Of a DNA stretch of 64,000 nt, positions 52,756-60,318 are shown one piece after another. The position numbers and the translations under genes were made by a program. The notes below the pieces were generated by a model. It had not been told where the DNA came from. It searched no databases and saw only the letters and a list, made by a program, of their open reading frames with translations. Within the stretch, counting starts at the first letter, position 1. The number at the start of each line of letters is the position of its first letter. The DNA is from Aquisphaera giovannonii (GTDB lineage: Bacteria; Planctomycetota; Planctomycetia; Isosphaerales; Isosphaeraceae): NCBI RefSeq assembly GCF_008087625.1, contig NZ_CP042997.1, positions 3,968,001 to 4,032,000 on the forward strand, in the 5' to 3' direction.

Positions 52756-53547
52756 ATGCGACTCGTTTCCTACAACATCCACAAGGGCATCGGCGGCCGC
52801 GATCGCCGCTACCGGCTCGAGCGCGTGATCGGCGTGCTCGAAGCCCTCAACCCGGACCTGATCTGCCTCCAGGAGGTCGATCGCGACGTCCGCCGCACCC
52901 GGCACGACGACCAGCCCCGCCGGTTCGTGGAGGCCTTCCGCTCCGCCGCGCACCTGTACCAGCTCAACGTCCGCCTCAAGGCCGGCGGCTACGGCAACCT
53001 GCTCCTGTCCCGGTGGCCGCTGAACGCCCACCACCAGGTCTCGCTCCGGCTGGCCGACCGGAAGCCCCGGGGCGCCCAGATCGCCGTGGTGGACAGCCCC
53101 GAGGGGCCGTTCCACCTGGTCCACTGGCACCTCGGCCTCGCCGAGAAGGAGCGGCACTGGCAGGCTCGCCACCTGCTGGATCACCACCTCTTCCGCGAGT
53201 CGGCCCACCTCCCGACGCTCATCGTCGGCGACTTCAACGACTGGCGGAACACCCTCGCCACCGGCCCGTTCGCCTCCCACGGCTTCCGGCAGTTGACCCA
53301 CCCGCGGTCCCGATTCCGGTCCTTCCCGGCCTACCTGCCCCTCACCGCCCTGGACAAGGCCTTCGCGCGCGGCCCCCTGACCTTCCGCCAGGTCCGCATC
53401 GCCCACTCACGGCTCGCGCGGGACGCCTCCGACCACCTGCCCCTGGTCATCGACTTCCACGTCGACCATCGCGCGCAACCGCCGGCCCAGGCCCGCCCCC
53501 ACCACGCGAGGCACGGGACCCCGCCGCACAAGGGCCTCAATCCATGA
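52756..53547 (+). CDS. Endonuclease/exonuclease/phosphatase (EEP) family protein
   Basis: 263 residues. EEP-fold motifs in order: LVSYNIHKGIGGRD (metal-site Asn near residue 7), LICLQEVDRD (catalytic Glu near 40), YGNLLLSRWPL, FHLVHWHLGL, TLIVGDFNDWRN (Asp and Asn near 160) and ARDASDHLPLVIDF (final Asp-His). These belong to magnesium-dependent phosphodiesterases that cut nucleic acids or phosphoester lipids; the close match to SYNIHKG-type members suggests a small hydrolase of unknown substrate. The last 20 residues are a His/Pro-rich tail. No signal peptide. The gene follows the Mit_KHE1-like gene by 185 bases. Confidence 0.92.
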   Translation: MRLVSYNIHKGIGGRDRRYRLERVIGVLEALNPDLICLQEVDRDVRRTRHDDQPRRFVEAFRSAAHLYQLNVRLKAGGYGNLLLSRWPLNAHHQVSLRLADRKPRGAQIAVVDSPEGPFHLVHWHLGLAEKERHWQARHLLDHHLFRESAHLPTLIVGDFNDWRNTLATGPFASHGFRQLTHPRSRFRSFPAYLPLTALDKAFARGPLTFRQVRIAHSRLARDASDHLPLVIDFHVDHRAQPPAQARPHHARHGTPPHKGLNP

Positions 53548-53666
53548 CCCCCCGGGCCGGGTCACCGGCCCTCGACCGGCGCCCCATCCGCCCGCGGCCC
53601 CGCCGCCGGCGGCATCGACTCCCCCTCCGACACGTCGCGCGGTGACACCGCGCAGGCGCCCCCCAT

Positions 53667-53756
53667 TCAGGTCGGCACGCCCAGCCGGGGCAGCAGCCAG
53701 CGATTGAGGATGATCCACCCGGCCAGGATGCCGACCAGGACCAGCGTCTCCGACAT
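53667..53756 (-). CDS. 29-residue single-pass membrane peptide
   Basis: ATG at 53756 to TGA at 53667-53669. The sequence begins MSETLVLVGILAGWIILNRW and ends with LPRLGVPT. One membrane helix is clear, and the tail L-P-(R/K)-LGVPT looks conserved in small proteins I have seen described as hypothetical in other bacteria. A short T run (TCTTTTTCC, at 53758-53766 on the plus strand) precedes it. It is divergent from the ArsR gene, with the A/T-rich promoter region between them, so it may be controlled by that regulator. The coding call is based on amphipathic composition and context; no homology search was possible. Confidence 0.5.
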   Translation of the reverse strand: MSETLVLVGILAGWIILNRWLLPRLGVPT

Positions 53757-53821
53757 GGTCTTTTTCCGCTCCGCCACTTGCCCCTCACCTCGCGTGAGTT
53801 ATCATTCTACCGTACCCATTT

Positions 53822-53851
53822 ATTGACTATACAATCCGATTGGAATAAAGT
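53822..53851 (+). promoter_or_regulatory. Promoter and operator candidate for the ArsR gene
   Basis: A strikingly A/T-rich island in this GC-rich DNA. TTGACT (53823-53828) would be a -35 box; AATAAA/TAAAGT (about 53845-53851) at 17 bases spacing would be a -10 box. Overlapping the -35 box is an inverted repeat ATTG-N6-CAAT (53822-53835), a plausible ArsR-type operator. It could control both the ArsR gene and the divergent small membrane peptide. Confidence 0.5.
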
Positions 53852-53858
53852 CAACGCC

Positions 53859-54218
53859 ATGGCCATGATCGCGGCGATGCCCGACGAGTTGCTCGATCTG
53901 GTTGCCGGCAAGTTCCAGATGCTGGCGGACACGACCCGGCTGGCGATCCTCCGGTCGCTCATGGGGGGGGAGAAGAGCGTGGGGCAGGTGGTGACGGAGA
54001 CCGGCCGGGGCCAGGCCAACGTGTCCAAGCACCTGAAGCTGCTGGCGGAGTCCGGGCTGGTCGGCCGCCGCAAGGAAGGGCTCCAGGTCTTCTACCGGCT
54101 CCAGGACCCGCTCGTGGAGAAGCTGTGCGAGCTCGTCTGCTCGACCATCCGCGAGGACATGGAGCGGTCGATCTCGCGACGGAGTGAGCTGCTCCGCAAG
54201 CTCGGCCCCTCGCGCTGA
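53859..54218 (+). CDS. ArsR/SmtB-family transcription regulator
   Basis: About 119 residues. Winged helix with KFQMLADTTRLAILRSLMGG, then SVGQVVTETGRGQANVSKHL (recognition helix QANVSKHLKLL) and GLVGRRKEGLQVFYRL. The classical metal motif ELCVCDL in helix 3 is absent; two cysteines (LCELVCS) lie in the C-terminal helix instead, which could sense thiols, sulfide or a metal. Such proteins are dimers that usually repress until the signal binds. ATG 53859 was chosen because the promoter boxes lie just before it; ATG 53865 or 53877 is also possible. Divergent from the 29-residue membrane peptide. Confidence 0.9.
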   Translation: MAMIAAMPDELLDLVAGKFQMLADTTRLAILRSLMGGEKSVGQVVTETGRGQANVSKHLKLLAESGLVGRRKEGLQVFYRLQDPLVEKLCELVCSTIREDMERSISRRSELLRKLGPSR

Positions 54219-54273
54219 TCGATCTCCGGGGCGAGCCGCATCCGACGACCGGCGCGTGCGAGGGGGCCCGATC

Positions 54274-55605
54274 CTACGGGAGCTTCGACGCCCGGGCGCC
54301 TCGGTCGTCCCCGCGGTTCCAGAGGAGCACCAGGGCCAGCAGGCCCGCGATGGGCGCCAGGCCCAGGCAGATCGTCGCGGCGTCGTACGACCCGGTCCGG
54401 TCGATCCACCGGCCCGTCGCCCACTGGGCGATGGCGGTGGCGATCCACGTCGCGAAGCTGAGGATGCCCGTGACCTTGCCCATCCTCCGGACCGAGAGGT
54501 CCTGGGTGAAGGCGTAGTACGGGGGGAACTGGCCCAGCGAGCCGAACCCGACGGCCAGGAAGCACCCGAGCAGCAGGGTAGACGCCGGCAGGAACGCCGC
54601 CGAGACGCTCAGCGAGGTCAGCGCGACGCCGCACGCGAAGGCCGCCATCCGGGCGTCATGGACGGCGAAGCCCCGGGCCGCCAGGCTCTTGACCACGTAC
54701 CCCGACGCGATGCAGCCGACCCCCGCGACCAGGTAGTACCACGAGGAGAAGTGCTGGACCTCCACGCGGCCGTAGCCGTAGTGCTTCTCCAGCATCATCG
54801 GCATCCAGGCCCGGAAGTATTGCCAGCAGAGGTTGATCACGACGACGACCACCAGCAGGGCGGAGAGCCTCGCGGCGAAGACGCCCGGGGGCGCCTCGCC
54901 CGGATCCGGGCCCCGGTCGGGAGGGCCGGACGCCCCCGACCCGGGCGAGGCGGGCAGCTCGAGCTCGCCCGGCCGGATCATCAGGAACCAGGCCACGATC
55001 CAGAGGAGCCCGGACGCGCCGACGACCTGGAAGGGGAGGCGCCATCCGCCCGGCCCGCCGGAGTTGAGCAGCAGGATCACCTGGGGCGTGACGATCGCCC
55101 CGAGCGACGCGCCGCTCTGGAGGATGCTGTTGCCCATCGCCCGCTGGCGGGGCGTCAGCAGGCGCTGCGACGCGGCCAGGGCGCAGGGCCACTGGCCGGC
55201 CTCGAAGGCCCCTAGCGCGATCCGGCAGAGGAAGAGCCCCGCATAGCTCGTCACCCGGCCGGTCAGGAACCCGACGGCCGACCAGCCCAGCAGGACGGCC
55301 GGGAAGAGCCATCGCAGGCTGACGCGGTCCACGAGCAGGCCGATCGCCACCGACCCGAGGGCGAAGGCGATGCCGAATCCCAGCTCCAGGAGGCCGTAAT
55401 CCCCGTTCGACAGCGAGAGCGCCTCGCGGATCTCCGAGGCCTGCTGCGCCAGGGTCTGGCGGTCCATGTAGTTCAGGACCGTCGCGAAGAACATCAGCCC
55501 GCAGATGCCCCAGGCGCGGAGCGGCGTCGCCTTCTCGGGCCCCGGCTCGAGCGGGCCCGTGGCGATCTCGTCGCCTGCGGCGGCAGGCCGCGTCGAGTCA
55601 GCCAT
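54274..55605 (-). CDS. MFS transporter (ACS family, hexuronate-type)
   Basis: 443 residues with 12 membrane helices. The first helix has GLMFFATVLNYMDRQTLAQQ, a signature of the ACS/ExuT/GudP group that carries hexuronates and related acids; the motif between helices 2 and 3 includes GLLVDRVSLRWLFPAVLLG, and helix 4-5 has LGAFEAGQWPCALAASQRLL. The long loop (about 205-230) sits between helices 6 and 7. The substrate cannot be fixed. It starts inside the end of the creatininase gene (8-base overlap), so the two are one unit. Confidence 0.92.
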   Translation of the reverse strand: MADSTRPAAAGDEIATGPLEPGPEKATPLRAWGICGLMFFATVLNYMDRQTLAQQASEIREALSLSNGDYGLLELGFGIAFALGSVAIGLLVDRVSLRWLFPAVLLGWSAVGFLTGRVTSYAGLFLCRIALGAFEAGQWPCALAASQRLLTPRQRAMGNSILQSGASLGAIVTPQVILLLNSGGPGGWRLPFQVVGASGLLWIVAWFLMIRPGELELPASPGSGASGPPDRGPDPGEAPPGVFAARLSALLVVVVVINLCWQYFRAWMPMMLEKHYGYGRVEVQHFSSWYYLVAGVGCIASGYVVKSLAARGFAVHDARMAAFACGVALTSLSVSAAFLPASTLLLGCFLAVGFGSLGQFPPYYAFTQDLSVRRMGKVTGILSFATWIATAIAQWATGRWIDRTGSYDAATICLGLAPIAGLLALVLLWNRGDDRGARASKLP

Positions 55606-56356
55606 CCCAGGACCGCCCGTCCCAGGCCACGACCCGGTTCAGGAACGCCGCGAGGTCCGTCGCGAAGAGGCGGAAGAGCGTCTCCCCCTTCTCGGCGGTC
55701 GCCGCGCGGGGGTCGCCGATGTGGCCGGGCTCGCTCCGCTCCCGGGTGATCCAGCCGCGGGAAGCAGGGGCGAAGGCCTTGCCGGGGGCGACGGGCTCGA
55801 TCGCCCCGATCTCGCCGACCAGCCGCGGGGAGAGTCGGAGCATCATCGAGGTCTCCCACTCGCACGCGTGCTCCATGCGATCCTGCACGAACGAGGGGTC
55901 CGCCTCCGCGGGCTTCGAGCCGAGCAGCCAGTACGTCGCGGAGAGGAGGAGCAGGTCGCGGCGGTCGCGGTGCCGCTGGCGGACCTCGAAGACGGCCTGG
56001 CTGGACGGCACGATGTTCCCGCCGTGGCCGTTGAGGAGGACGACCCGGCGGAAGCCGTGGGAGAGGAGGTTCTCGCAGAGCCCGCAGAGCACGTCGAGAT
56101 ACGTCCGGGGCTCCGCGGAGAGCGTGCCCGGGAAGTCCATGTGGTGGTGCGAGTTGCCCAGCCAGAGCAGGGGGGTCCAGGCCACGGCGTCGCCCAGCTC
56201 GGCGGCCGCCCGGCGGACGACCTCGCCGAGGAGGTAGCTGTCGGTGAAGACCGGCAGGTGATGGCCGTGCTGCTCGACGGCCGCAATCGGCACCACGATC
56301 GGCATGTCCCTCGACGCCGCCCCCAGGGCGGGCCAGCTCTGCTCGTGCCACTGCAA
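55598..56356 (-). CDS. Creatininase-family amidohydrolase
   Basis: 252 residues. Creatininase fold motifs: VPIAAVEQHGHHLPVFTDSY (metal Glu and His), WLGNSHHHMDFPGTLSAEP, GFRRVVLLNGHGGNIVPSS and HACEWETSMML (metal Glu). The family hydrolyses cyclic amides such as creatinine or removes formyl groups. I chose the TTG at 56356 because GGGAGG lies just upstream and the protein then starts LQWHEQSWPAL, matching the family N-terminus; no ATG precedes the conserved part. The MFS gene downstream overlaps by 8 bases, suggesting uptake and hydrolysis of one substrate. Confidence 0.92.
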   Translation of the reverse strand: MQWHEQSWPALGAASRDMPIVVPIAAVEQHGHHLPVFTDSYLLGEVVRRAAAELGDAVAWTPLLWLGNSHHHMDFPGTLSAEPRTYLDVLCGLCENLLSHGFRRVVLLNGHGGNIVPSSQAVFEVRQRHRDRRDLLLLSATYWLLGSKPAEADPSFVQDRMEHACEWETSMMLRLSPRLVGEIGAIEPVAPGKAFAPASRGWITRERSEPGHIGDPRAATAEKGETLFRLFATDLAAFLNRVVAWDGRSWDG

Positions 56357-56550
56357 CGGATGGCCCTCCCGGCAACCGGACGCCGAGCCCGGGGGCGGTT
56401 CGCCCCGCGCCCGCGGCCGCCCCAGTCTAGGCCGAAGGGGCGCCCCCTGCAACCGCCCCGGGGGTCCGCGTCGCCCCGAACCCATGACGGCCCCGATTAT
56501 GAAGCTTTTTTAACCCCCGCCATTCCGTGACCGGCGCGGGTCGTGCGAGT

Positions 56551-56563
56551 ATTGTGGGACAAT
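56551..56563. promoter_or_regulatory. Palindrome upstream of the response regulator gene
   Basis: ATTGTGGGACAAT is a perfect inverted repeat of five bases around GGG, 66 bases before the regulator start, in a small A/T-rich patch. It may be a regulator binding site. The ribosome site GGGGAGGAG is at about 56614. Confidence 0.35.
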
Positions 56564-56628
56564 CCAGACAACCAGCCGGATCGTTGCATCTCGCCTGGGA
56601 CGGATGATTTGCGGGGAGGAGCTTCGCG

Positions 56629-57306
56629 ATGTCTCGGCTGCTCGTGATCGAGGACCAAAAGAAGCTCCTGCAGAGCCTGGAGCGTGGCCTCTCCGAGGAA
56701 GGCTACCAGGTGATCCCGGCGATGACCGGCGAGGAGGGATACCAGCAGGCCCGGAGCGTGCCGGTGGACGCCGTCGTCCTGGACCTGATGCTCCCGGAGC
56801 GGGACGGGCTCGACGTGCTCCGCACGCTCCGCAGCGACGGGTTCAACAAGCCGATCCTGATCCTGACCGCCCGCGACACCATCGAGGACCGGGTGCAGGG
56901 GCTGGATTCCGGCGCCGACGACTACCTCGCCAAGCCGTTCGCCTTCGCCGAGCTGCTGGCGAGGATCCGCGCCCTACTCCGCCGGGACGTCGTCAACCGC
57001 GAGCTCACCCTCAAGGCGGACGACCTGGAGATGAACCTCGTCGGCCGCTCCGTCACCCGCGGCGGCGTCGAGATCGATCTGACCCGGCGCGAATTCGAGC
57101 TGCTGGAGTTCCTGCTGCGGAACAAGAACTCGGCGGTCACGCGGGACATGATCGCCCGCGAGGTCTGGAAGGAGGGGAGCGGGACGCTGACCAACACGAT
57201 CGACGTCTACATCACGCTCCTCCGGAAGAAGATCGAGCGGCCCGAGAAGCGGACCCTCATCCACACCGTGCGCGGCGTCGGCTATGCCCTGAGGGACGCC
57301 CCATGA
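56629..57306 (+). CDS. OmpR-family response regulator
   Basis: 225 residues. Receiver domain: LVIEDQ with the acidic pocket, phospho-acceptor Asp52 in VVLDLMLPERDG, ILILTARD and the Lys in DDYLAKPFAF. Linker, then a winged-helix DNA-binding domain (IDLTRREFELLEFLLRNKNS, EVWKEGSGTLTNTIDVYITL, IHTVRGVGYALRD). It activates or represses target promoters when phosphorylated by its partner kinase. The start has the strong site GGGGAGGAG. Its stop overlaps the kinase start by 4 bases (ATGA). Confidence 0.97.
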   Translation: MSRLLVIEDQKKLLQSLERGLSEEGYQVIPAMTGEEGYQQARSVPVDAVVLDLMLPERDGLDVLRTLRSDGFNKPILILTARDTIEDRVQGLDSGADDYLAKPFAFAELLARIRALLRRDVVNRELTLKADDLEMNLVGRSVTRGGVEIDLTRREFELLEFLLRNKNSAVTRDMIAREVWKEGSGTLTNTIDVYITLLRKKIERPEKRTLIHTVRGVGYALRDAP

Positions 57307-58733
57307 CGCGGCTGAGCCTCCGATGGCGGCTGACCCTCTGGTACGGCACCGTGCTCGCCTCCATGGTCGCGGCCCTGGGCGGCGTCGTCTACCTGCTCAT
57401 GAAGAGGGAGCTGCTGAACCGGACCGACTGGACGCTCGCGGCCCACGCGGGGATGGTTCAGGAGCAGCTCGCCGGCGTCCGCTCGCGGGACGAGCTGGCC
57501 GGGCGCCTCTCCCCCCAGCTCCTGCGACATCCGGCCTTCGACCTCCGGGTCATCGACGCGGCGGGCGCGGAGCTCGGCCGCAGCGATCCCTTCCAGGATC
57601 GAGGCCTGCCCACGCCGTCGCCGTGGCCCGAGCCGGGCCAGGACGTCTACGAGAGCGTCCGCACGCCCGGCCGCAGGCGGGCGAGGGTGCTCAGCCGGGT
57701 CCTCGACTCGGGCGCCGGGCCGGCGCTGCTCCAGGTCGCGGTGCCGCTGGACCGGAGCGACCGCCAGCTCGCGGAGCTGATGCTCCTGCTGCTGCTCGGG
57801 GGTCCGCTGGCCGTCGGCTCCGCGCTCGGCTGCGGCTACCTGCTGGCCCGCCAGGCCCTCGCCCCGGTCGACCGGATGGTCGCGACGGCCGACGAGATCA
57901 CGGCCACCCGCCTCGACCGCCGCATCGAGGTCGCCAACCCCGACGACGAGCTCGGCCGCCTGGCGAGGACGCTCAACGGGATGATCGGGCGGCTGGAGCG
58001 ATCCTTCGAGGAGGTCCGCCGGTTCACCGCCGACGCCGCCCATGAGCTGCGGACGCCGCTGGCCATCCTCCGCAACGAGGCCGAGGTCGCCCTCCGGGTG
58101 CCCCGCGACTCGGAGCAGTACCGCGACTGCCTCGAGAACATGCTCGAGGAGATCGACCACCTCGCCCGCCTGAGCGAGGCCCTCCTGCTCCTCTTCCGGG
58201 GCGACGCCGGCCTGGGGGCGAACCGCCGCGAGCCCCTGGAGATCCACTCGGTCGTCGAGGAGATCGCGGAGCACATCCGCGTCGTGGCCACCGACCACCA
58301 GCAGGACCTCGCGGTGGAGGCGTGCTCGCCCTGCCGCGTCACGGGCAACCCGGAGCAGCTCCGCCGCCTCGTGTTCAACCTGCTGGACAACGCCGTCAAG
58401 TTCACGCCGGCCGGCGGCAGGATCGAGGTCCGGGTCGGGGGCGCCGGCGGCCGGGTCCAGATCGTCGTCTCGGACACGGGGATCGGCATCGCGCCGGAGC
58501 ACCTGCCGCGGGTCTTCGACCGCTTCTATCGCGTCGATTCCGCCCGCAGCCGCCGCACCGGCGGGAACGGGCTGGGCCTCTCCATCTGCCGGTCCATCGT
58601 CGAGGCCCACCAGGGTACGATCGAGCTGGCGAGCGAGCCGGGGCGGGGGACCGTCGTGACCGTGAACCTGCCCTGCTCCCCGGGGGCCCATTCGCAGGCC
58701 CCCCGCCACGAGCCGGCCGGCGCGACGGCCTAG
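57303..58733 (+). CDS. Two-component sensor histidine kinase
   Basis: 476 residues. Two membrane helices (about 15-38 and 160-185) enclose a periplasmic loop of about 120 residues. Then HAMP (RQALAPVDRMVATADEITAT), the HisKA phospho-site AHELRTPLAIL, and HATPase with NLLDNAVKFT, VSDTGIGIAPEHLPRVF and TGGNGLGLSICRSIVEAHQG. A CusS/QseC-type kinase. The sensed signal is unknown; the loop has no recognised sensor fold. ATGA overlap with the response regulator shows translational coupling. The Pro/Ala-rich last 25 residues are unlike the family. Confidence 0.96.
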   Translation: MTRLSLRWRLTLWYGTVLASMVAALGGVVYLLMKRELLNRTDWTLAAHAGMVQEQLAGVRSRDELAGRLSPQLLRHPAFDLRVIDAAGAELGRSDPFQDRGLPTPSPWPEPGQDVYESVRTPGRRRARVLSRVLDSGAGPALLQVAVPLDRSDRQLAELMLLLLLGGPLAVGSALGCGYLLARQALAPVDRMVATADEITATRLDRRIEVANPDDELGRLARTLNGMIGRLERSFEEVRRFTADAAHELRTPLAILRNEAEVALRVPRDSEQYRDCLENMLEEIDHLARLSEALLLLFRGDAGLGANRREPLEIHSVVEEIAEHIRVVATDHQQDLAVEACSPCRVTGNPEQLRRLVFNLLDNAVKFTPAGGRIEVRVGGAGGRVQIVVSDTGIGIAPEHLPRVFDRFYRVDSARSRRTGGNGLGLSICRSIVEAHQGTIELASEPGRGTVVTVNLPCSPGAHSQAPRHEPAGATA

Positions 58734-58764
58734 CCGGGCCCGTCGCACGGCGATGCGGCCGGGT

Positions 58765-59421
58765 TCACGGGCGTCCGGCGGGCGACGGCACGAGGTGGCG
58801 GTGGAACCAGTCCTCGGCCAGCGAAGCGACCCTCTCGAGGGCGCCGGGCTCGGAGAACAGGTGCGTGGCATCCGGGACGATCTCGAGCCGCTTCGGGCAG
58901 GCGAGATGGTTGTACGCCTCGCGGTTCAACTCCAGGACCTCGCGGTCCTCCCCGCCGACGATCAGGAGCGTGGGGGCCCTGACCGCGGCCAGGGCCGCGT
59001 GGGCGAGGTCCGGCCGGCCGCCGCGCGAGACGACGGCGTCGATCCCCTCCGGCGACCGGGCGGCGGCGACCAGGGCGGCGGCCGCCCCGGTGCTGGCGCC
59101 GAAGTAGCCGAGCCGGAGCGGGCGGAGGCCGGCCCGGTCCCTCATCCAATCGGCGGCCGCCATGAGCCGCTCTGCCAGCAGCCGGATGTCGAAGACCCGC
59201 GACCGGTCGTCGGCCTCGTCCTCCTCCAGCAGGTCGATCAGCAGCGTGCCCAGGCCGGCCCGCTGGAGGCCGGCGGCCACCTTCTGGTTCCTCGGGCTGA
59301 ATCGCCCGCTGCCGCTGCCGTGGGCGAAGAGGACGGCGGCCCCCGCCCCCTCCGGGACCGTCAGGCCCCCGCGCACCGCCCGCCGGCCGCCCTCGACCGC
59401 GATGGTCACCTCTCGCTCCAT
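58765..59421 (-). CDS. Alpha/beta hydrolase (dienelactone hydrolase-type)
   Basis: 218 residues. AVLFAHGSGSGRFSPRNQKV supplies the oxyanion region, LGYFGASTGAAAAL holds the nucleophile in GASTG, APTLLIVGGEDREVLELNRE carries the acid, and PDATHLFSEPGALE the His. It is the compact form of the dienelactone-hydrolase-like domain that in other bacteria is fused behind a phosphoribosyltransferase. ATG 59421 follows AGGCAGGG. The phosphoribosyltransferase gene lies 61 bases upstream on the same strand, so they are likely partners. Confidence 0.9.
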   Translation of the reverse strand: MEREVTIAVEGGRRAVRGGLTVPEGAGAAVLFAHGSGSGRFSPRNQKVAAGLQRAGLGTLLIDLLEEDEADDRSRVFDIRLLAERLMAAADWMRDRAGLRPLRLGYFGASTGAAAALVAAARSPEGIDAVVSRGGRPDLAHAALAAVRAPTLLIVGGEDREVLELNREAYNHLACPKRLEIVPDATHLFSEPGALERVASLAEDWFHRHLVPSPAGRP

Positions 59422-59482
59422 GTCCCTGCCTCCCGTGTGGGGGACGGCCTCGCCGGCTCGCCGGGATCCGAACGGCCCGCCT

Positions 59483-60145
59483 TCACCCCGCCGCCGGCGG
59501 CCCGTCGGCCGACGTCGCCAGGAGCCGGCAGACCTCCTCATCGCTCGTCTGGCCGAAGTCGTCATACCAGATGCCGACGGCGCGGAAGGGCTCCGGCGTG
59601 ATCGAGCAGACGCAATCGTCGGCGAGGGCGCGGAACTCCCCGCAGGTGGACGGCGACGCGGTCGGGACCGCCACGACGATCCGCGCCGGCTCCAGCCGCC
59701 GCAGGGCCTCCACCGCCGCCCGCATGGTCGAGCCGGTGGCCAGGCCGTCGTCCACCAGGATCACGGTCTTCCCCTCGACCTCAGGCGGGCGCCGGCCGGC
59801 CCGGTAGACCCGCTCCCGCCGGGCCATCTCCCGTCGCTCGCGCCCGATCGCCTCCTCGACCGCGTCCCGCGGGATCCGGAGCGACCGGACGACGTCGTCG
59901 TTGATGACGACCACGTCCCCGGAGGCGACCGCCCCCATGGCCAGCTCCTCGTGCCCCGGCACCCCCAGCTTGCGCACGAGGAAGACGTCGAGCGGCGCCC
60001 CGAGGGCCCGCGCCACCTCGTACGCCACGGGCACCCCGCCGCGCGGCAGGGCGAGGACCACGACGCCCGCGAGGCCCGCATACGCCCCCAGCTCCCCCGC
60101 GAGGATGCGGCCCGCCTCATATCGATCCGCGAATGGCCTGGTCAT
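59483..60145 (-). CDS. Phosphoribosyltransferase-family protein
   Basis: 220 residues. Type I fold with [40 protein letters not shown] and the PRPP-binding loop [20 protein letters not shown]. This close set of motifs is shared with proteins such as the N-terminal part of the mycobacterial Rv0571c type, where it is joined to a dienelactone-hydrolase domain. The natural acceptor is unknown. ATG 60145 was chosen since upstream sequence is not coding-like. Followed by the hydrolase gene. Confidence 0.9.
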   Translation of the reverse strand: MTRPFADRYEAGRILAGELGAYAGLAGVVVLALPRGGVPVAYEVARALGAPLDVFLVRKLGVPGHEELAMGAVASGDVVVINDDVVRSLRIPRDAVEEAIGRERREMARRERVYRAGRRPPEVEGKTVILVDDGLATGSTMRAAVEALRRLEPARIVVAVPTASPSTCGEFRALADDCVCSITPEPFRAVGIWYDDFGQTSDEEVCRLLATSADGPPAAG

Positions 60146-60318
60146 GGCGAAGCCCCGTTCCGCCCCGTAGGGACGACTCGAGGCGCGGACGGCCGAGGGC
60201 CGGCCCGCCCCCAACCTCCCAGACTAGGCCCCGCGGAGACGCGTCGTCAAGCGAGTTGCCGATATTCCCGAAACACACGTGCACATGCGGGATTACGCAA
60301 CCACCAATGCGAGGCCCC

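Noticed and set aside
53537-53788. Minus-strand 83-codon frame near the ArsR promoter
   Set aside because: Arg-rich nonsense overlapping the end of the EEP gene; the 29-residue frame in another register is the better candidate.
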